Below, piece by piece: positions 61,387-64,000 of a stretch of DNA of 64,000 nucleotides. The DNA is from Burkholderia sp. PAMC 26561. Lineage in GTDB: Bacteria; Pseudomonadota; Gammaproteobacteria; Burkholderiales; Burkholderiaceae. The DNA lies in the NCBI RefSeq assembly GCF_001557535.2, contig NZ_CP014315.1, forward strand, positions 1,116,001 through 1,180,000. The letters are read 5' to 3'. Made by a program: the position numbers and the translations under genes. Below the pieces are notes generated by a model. The model worked only from the letters and a program-made list of their open reading frames with translations. It made no database searches and was not told where the DNA came from. Each line of letters begins with the position of its first letter. Position 1 is the first letter of the stretch.

Positions 61387-62367
61387 ATGGAATATGTGAA
61401 ACTTGGCCGCACAGGTCTCGATGTGTCACGTTTGTGCCTTGGCTGCATGAGCTATGGTGTGCCTGACCGCGGCCCGCATCCATGGTCGCTTGACAACGAC
61501 GCTGCACGCCCTTTCATCAAACAAGCGCTTGATCTCGGCATCAACTTCTTCGATACGGCTAACGTCTATTCGGACGGCACCAGCGAAGAGATCGTGGGCC
61601 GCGCCCTCAAGGATTTCGCAAGCCGCGACGAGATCGTGCTCGCCACTAAGGTCCACGGCCGGATGCGTCCGGGACCGAACGGCGCGGGGTTGTCGCGCAA
61701 GGCGATCATGGCGGAAATCGACGCGAGCCTGAGGCGCCTCGGCACTGACTACGTCGATCTGTATCAGATCCACCGCTGGGATGACACCACGCCGATCGAA
61801 GAAACAATGGAGGCTTTGCACGATGTCGTCAAAGCTGGCAAGGCGCGTTATATCGGCGCCTCGACCATGTATGCGTGGCAATTTTCCAAAGCACTGCATG
61901 TCTCCGAACGCCATGGCTGGACCCGCTTTGTAACGATGCAGAACTACGTGAACCTGCTGTATCGGGAAGAAGAACGCGAGATGTTGCCGCTGTGTGAAAG
62001 CGAAGGTATCGGCGTGATACCGTGGAGCCCGCTCGCACGGGGCCGTCTGACGCGTGACTGGAACAGCAGCAGCGCACGCTCGGAGACCGACGAATTCGGC
62101 CGCACCCTGTATGCCGCGACCGAAGAGGCAGACCGTCAGATCGTCGAACGGGTGAGCGAGATTGCGACGAAGCGAGGCGTGCCGCGGGCGCAGGTCGCGC
62201 TTGCGTGGGTGCTGCAGAAGAAACCGGTCACGGCGCCAATTGTCGGCGCGACCAAGCTGCACCATCTGAGCGATGCGGTCGCGGCTGTCTCGCTTAAATT
62301 GACTACGGACGAAATCCAGCTGCTCGAAGAGCGCTATGTGCCGCATGCGGTGACGGGTTTCAAATAG
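61387..62367 (+). CDS. Aldo/keto reductase
   Basis: A 326-aa TIM-barrel NADPH enzyme: MEYVKLGRTGLDVSRLCLGCMSYG, catalytic Asp and Tyr in FFDTANVYSDGTSEE, Lys in LATKVHG and His in YQIHRWD, then PWSPLARGRLTRDW and the cofactor loop IVGATKLHHLSDAV. Related to YajO-like reductases of aldehydes and ketones. CAGGAG precedes the ATG at 61387. No operon partner. Confidence 0.9.
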   Translation: MEYVKLGRTGLDVSRLCLGCMSYGVPDRGPHPWSLDNDAARPFIKQALDLGINFFDTANVYSDGTSEEIVGRALKDFASRDEIVLATKVHGRMRPGPNGAGLSRKAIMAEIDASLRRLGTDYVDLYQIHRWDDTTPIEETMEALHDVVKAGKARYIGASTMYAWQFSKALHVSERHGWTRFVTMQNYVNLLYREEEREMLPLCESEGIGVIPWSPLARGRLTRDWNSSSARSETDEFGRTLYAATEEADRQIVERVSEIATKRGVPRAQVALAWVLQKKPVTAPIVGATKLHHLSDAVAAVSLKLTTDEIQLLEERYVPHAVTGFK

Positions 62368-62549
62368 ACAATCCTGCTAGCGCTTGCCATCGGCTCGCTG
62401 CGCCTCTCAGCAGCTTGCAGGATGCTGAGCTGACCAAGGATTTCATCAGGGACGCGGTTGAAGTCCACGAATCGCTCGATTCAGGACTTCCTGGTTGTAG
62501 CAAGCCCTGAATCGCTGATTGGCCGGCCGCGAAGACGATGCTTGCCGGC

Positions 62550-64000
62550 TTACTGCTTGAACTTGGCAGGCACTTGCGTCATGTCGATCTTGACGATCTC
62601 GCCGAAGTCCTGGGTCTTGCCATCTGGCAGGAACTTCTCGCTGGGCGGGAAGGGGTTCGAGGCCGTGGCCATCGATACCGTGCTCGGCTCGTCCGTGATG
62701 CCGAAGTCCGAGTCGTTCGACAGGTAGATCTTGGTCGGATCCGCCGGATCGATCGCCACCCCCTCGACCTTGTCGTGGCCAAAGTACATGCCTTTCGGAT
62801 CGATGGCAGTGAAGAGCGCGGCATAGTTGAGGAACATTGCCTCTGTGCCGACCGTGATGCCGGCCTTGCTCAGCGCTTGCACAGCGGCAGGCGCGTCAAC
62901 CGTGCCCGCAAGGTCTTCGATGGTCTTGCCACCCACCGTGAGGCCATTGGTCGAATTGTAGATTACCGCTCCGCCGGCGATGGTGGTGCCTATGAGAGGG
63001 GATTTCGGGCCGACATCAGTGGCCTGGCTCAGGTCGAGTTTCCACAGGTTCTTGTCGGCCCTGGCCTTGCCGCTCGCCGTGCCGTCGCTGGTGCCCTCGA
63101 AGTTACCGTCCCGCTCGTCAACGATGAACGTGCCGTCTGTGAGCGCCGTGATCTCGCTCACGGCCTGACCCTCGGGATTGCCTGCGCCGTTGGTGTGCAG
63201 GGAATACAAATATTCGTGCACGTCGGATATCGGGTCGGCTAGGGAGACTTTGACGACGCGTGTGATTGCACCCTTGCCGGAGGCGACCGCTGCCGAGCCA
63301 TTCTTGTCCAACGGTGACTGCATGATGCCAACGAGGTACTTGCCGTCAGGCGTGAGGGTGAGACCTTCCATGCCCTTGTTCGGCTTGCGTTTCTTCAGTT
63401 CGCCGGGCAGCGGCAGGTTGTTGCCCGACGAGGCGGTGGAGTAGGGGTTGAGCCGGGAGATCTCCTTGCCGTTCGCGTCGAAGTGAACAATATAGGGACC
63501 ATACTCGTCGGAGACCCAGAAGGTGCCGTTGGGCATGGCCACGAGGCCTTCGGGATCGAGCCCGGCCACGCTTGGGGGCAGCGCGTTGCCGTTCAAGTCG
63601 TAGATGATCTCGGCAGTGGTTGCCTCGGGATTGACGCGGCCATTCATGGGCGTGCCGTCAGCCAGTGAAAGACCGATGACCCTGGAAACGTCAGCCTTGC
63701 CGTTGACGAGTTGAAACAGGGCGATTGCCGGTTGGAATGCCAGATCCGGCTCGATCTTGTTGGTGCCGTCGGGCGCGGTGACGTTGGGACCGCGATCTGT
63801 CATGCCGTAGAAATAGCCGGCCCGGTTGGGGGCGGGCGTCAATGCCGAGCCGTAGCCCGTGCCGACGATGGGCACGTTACCCCAACTTGAATACGGAGCA
63901 ATGGATTGGCTGAAAAGCTGGGTACCTTGCTGAGTGCTGGCGGAACTTGCGGGCGCATCATCGCCGCCGCAGGCGCTGAGCGCCAATATTAACGTCAGGC
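62550..64000 (-). CDS. Phytase-like esterase lipoprotein, 5' end outside the window
   Basis: At least 483 residues. The visible start LTLILALSACGGDD is the end of a lipoprotein signal with lipobox LSAC, so the true start lies beyond 64000. The body is the 'esterase-like activity of phytase' domain: GYGSALTPAPNRAGYFYGMTDRGPN, DPEGLVAMPNGTFWVSDEYGPYIVHFD, NKGMEGLTLTPDGKYLVG and FGHDKVEGVAIDPADPTKIYLSND, typical beta-propeller repeats. Probably an envelope phosphatase or esterase. Confidence 0.88.
   Translation of the reverse strand, partial: LTLILALSACGGDDAPASSASTQQGTQLFSQSIAPYSSWGNVPIVGTGYGSALTPAPNRAGYFYGMTDRGPNVTAPDGTNKIEPDLAFQPAIALFQLVNGKADVSRVIGLSLADGTPMNGRVNPEATTAEIIYDLNGNALPPSVAGLDPEGLVAMPNGTFWVSDEYGPYIVHFDANGKEISRLNPYSTASSGNNLPLPGELKKRKPNKGMEGLTLTPDGKYLVGIMQSPLDKNGSAAVASGKGAITRVVKVSLADPISDVHEYLYSLHTNGAGNPEGQAVSEITALTDGTFIVDERDGNFEGTSDGTASGKARADKNLWKLDLSQATDVGPKSPLIGTTIAGGAVIYNSTNGLTVGGKTIEDLAGTVDAPAAVQALSKAGITVGTEAMFLNYAALFTAIDPKGMYFGHDKVEGVAIDPADPTKIYLSNDSDFGITDEPSTVSMATASNPFPPSEKFLPDGKTQDFGEIVKIDMTQVPAKFKQ

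Noticed and set aside
1..64000. tRNA, rRNA, CRISPR, IS elements, prophage or attachment sites
   Set aside because: Reading both strands I found no cloverleaf-like sequence, no regularly spaced direct repeats, and no transposase, integrase or phage protein.

Overview
The window looks like a chromosomal stretch of a Burkholderiales bacterium, most probably Paraburkholderia or Caballeronia. Reasons: high GC, many catabolic operons each with its own regulator (MarR, LacI, GntR, LysR, ArsR, AraC, CGNR), many SDR and MFS genes, frequent 4-bp ATGA stop/start overlaps, and small proteins that look Burkholderiales-specific. I saw no rRNA, tRNA, CRISPR array, IS element or phage gene. The genus is an inference.

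Layout. 0-4.5 kb: SDR, MFS and cupin genes facing a MarR regulator, then a tandem pair of exported SnoaL-like proteins. 4.5-7.3 kb: a LacI regulator facing a ketose 3-epimerase and a small P-loop kinase across two palindromic operators. 7.3-10.8 kb: a CGNR regulator facing an operon of two alpha/beta hydrolases, one SDR and a hydrolase remnant; two of these proteins lack their usual catalytic residue. 10.9-13.2 kb: haloacid dehalogenase, then a sorbosone dehydrogenase/cytochrome c pair. 13.2-14.4 kb: gene-poor, AT-richer gap. 14.4-20.2 kb: a complete RND efflux system. 20.3-24.2 kb: GntR regulator, solute-binding protein, a Cys/Thr-type hydroxyproline dehydratase and a pyrroline-carboxylate reductase, which fits conversion of trans-3-hydroxy-L-proline to L-proline. 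24.3-32.5 kb: cupin/LysR pair, then an MFS/alpha-hydroxyacid oxidase/PhyH dioxygenase/Zn-alcohol dehydrogenase/MetX-like operon ending in a regulator with two winged-helix domains. 33-37.9 kb: old yellow enzyme/ArsR pair, exported proteins and lipoproteins (CsgG-like, Sel1), AraC regulator. 38.2-45.8 kb: an eight-gene operon (NodB-fold amidohydrolase, MFS, two SDRs, small Cys protein, CobW GTPase, solute-binding-like protein, second double-winged-helix GntR). 45.8-54 kb: Mpo1-like protein, MFS, PAS-GGDEF cyclase, isochorismatase/GlxA regulator pair, CsbD, HAD, hemerythrin. 58.6-64 kb: pirin, RhlE helicase, aldo/keto reductase, phytase-like lipoprotein.

The most striking region is 54.0-58.6 kb. 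A 130-aa protein at 56915-57307 matches photoactive yellow protein (PYP) along its length, including the chromophore cysteine in a VAPC motif and the Tyr and Glu that hydrogen-bond p-coumarate. Its stop codon overlaps the start of a PAS-PAS-GGDEF diguanylate cyclase with an intact inhibitory site. Divergent from it is a feruloyl/p-coumaroyl-CoA ligase, the enzyme type that activates the PYP chromophore. Beyond the ligase lies an EAL phosphodiesterase. The set reads as a compact blue-light-to-c-di-GMP module with its own chromophore-activating enzyme and no local tyrosine ammonia-lyase, so p-coumarate may come from plants or from another locus.
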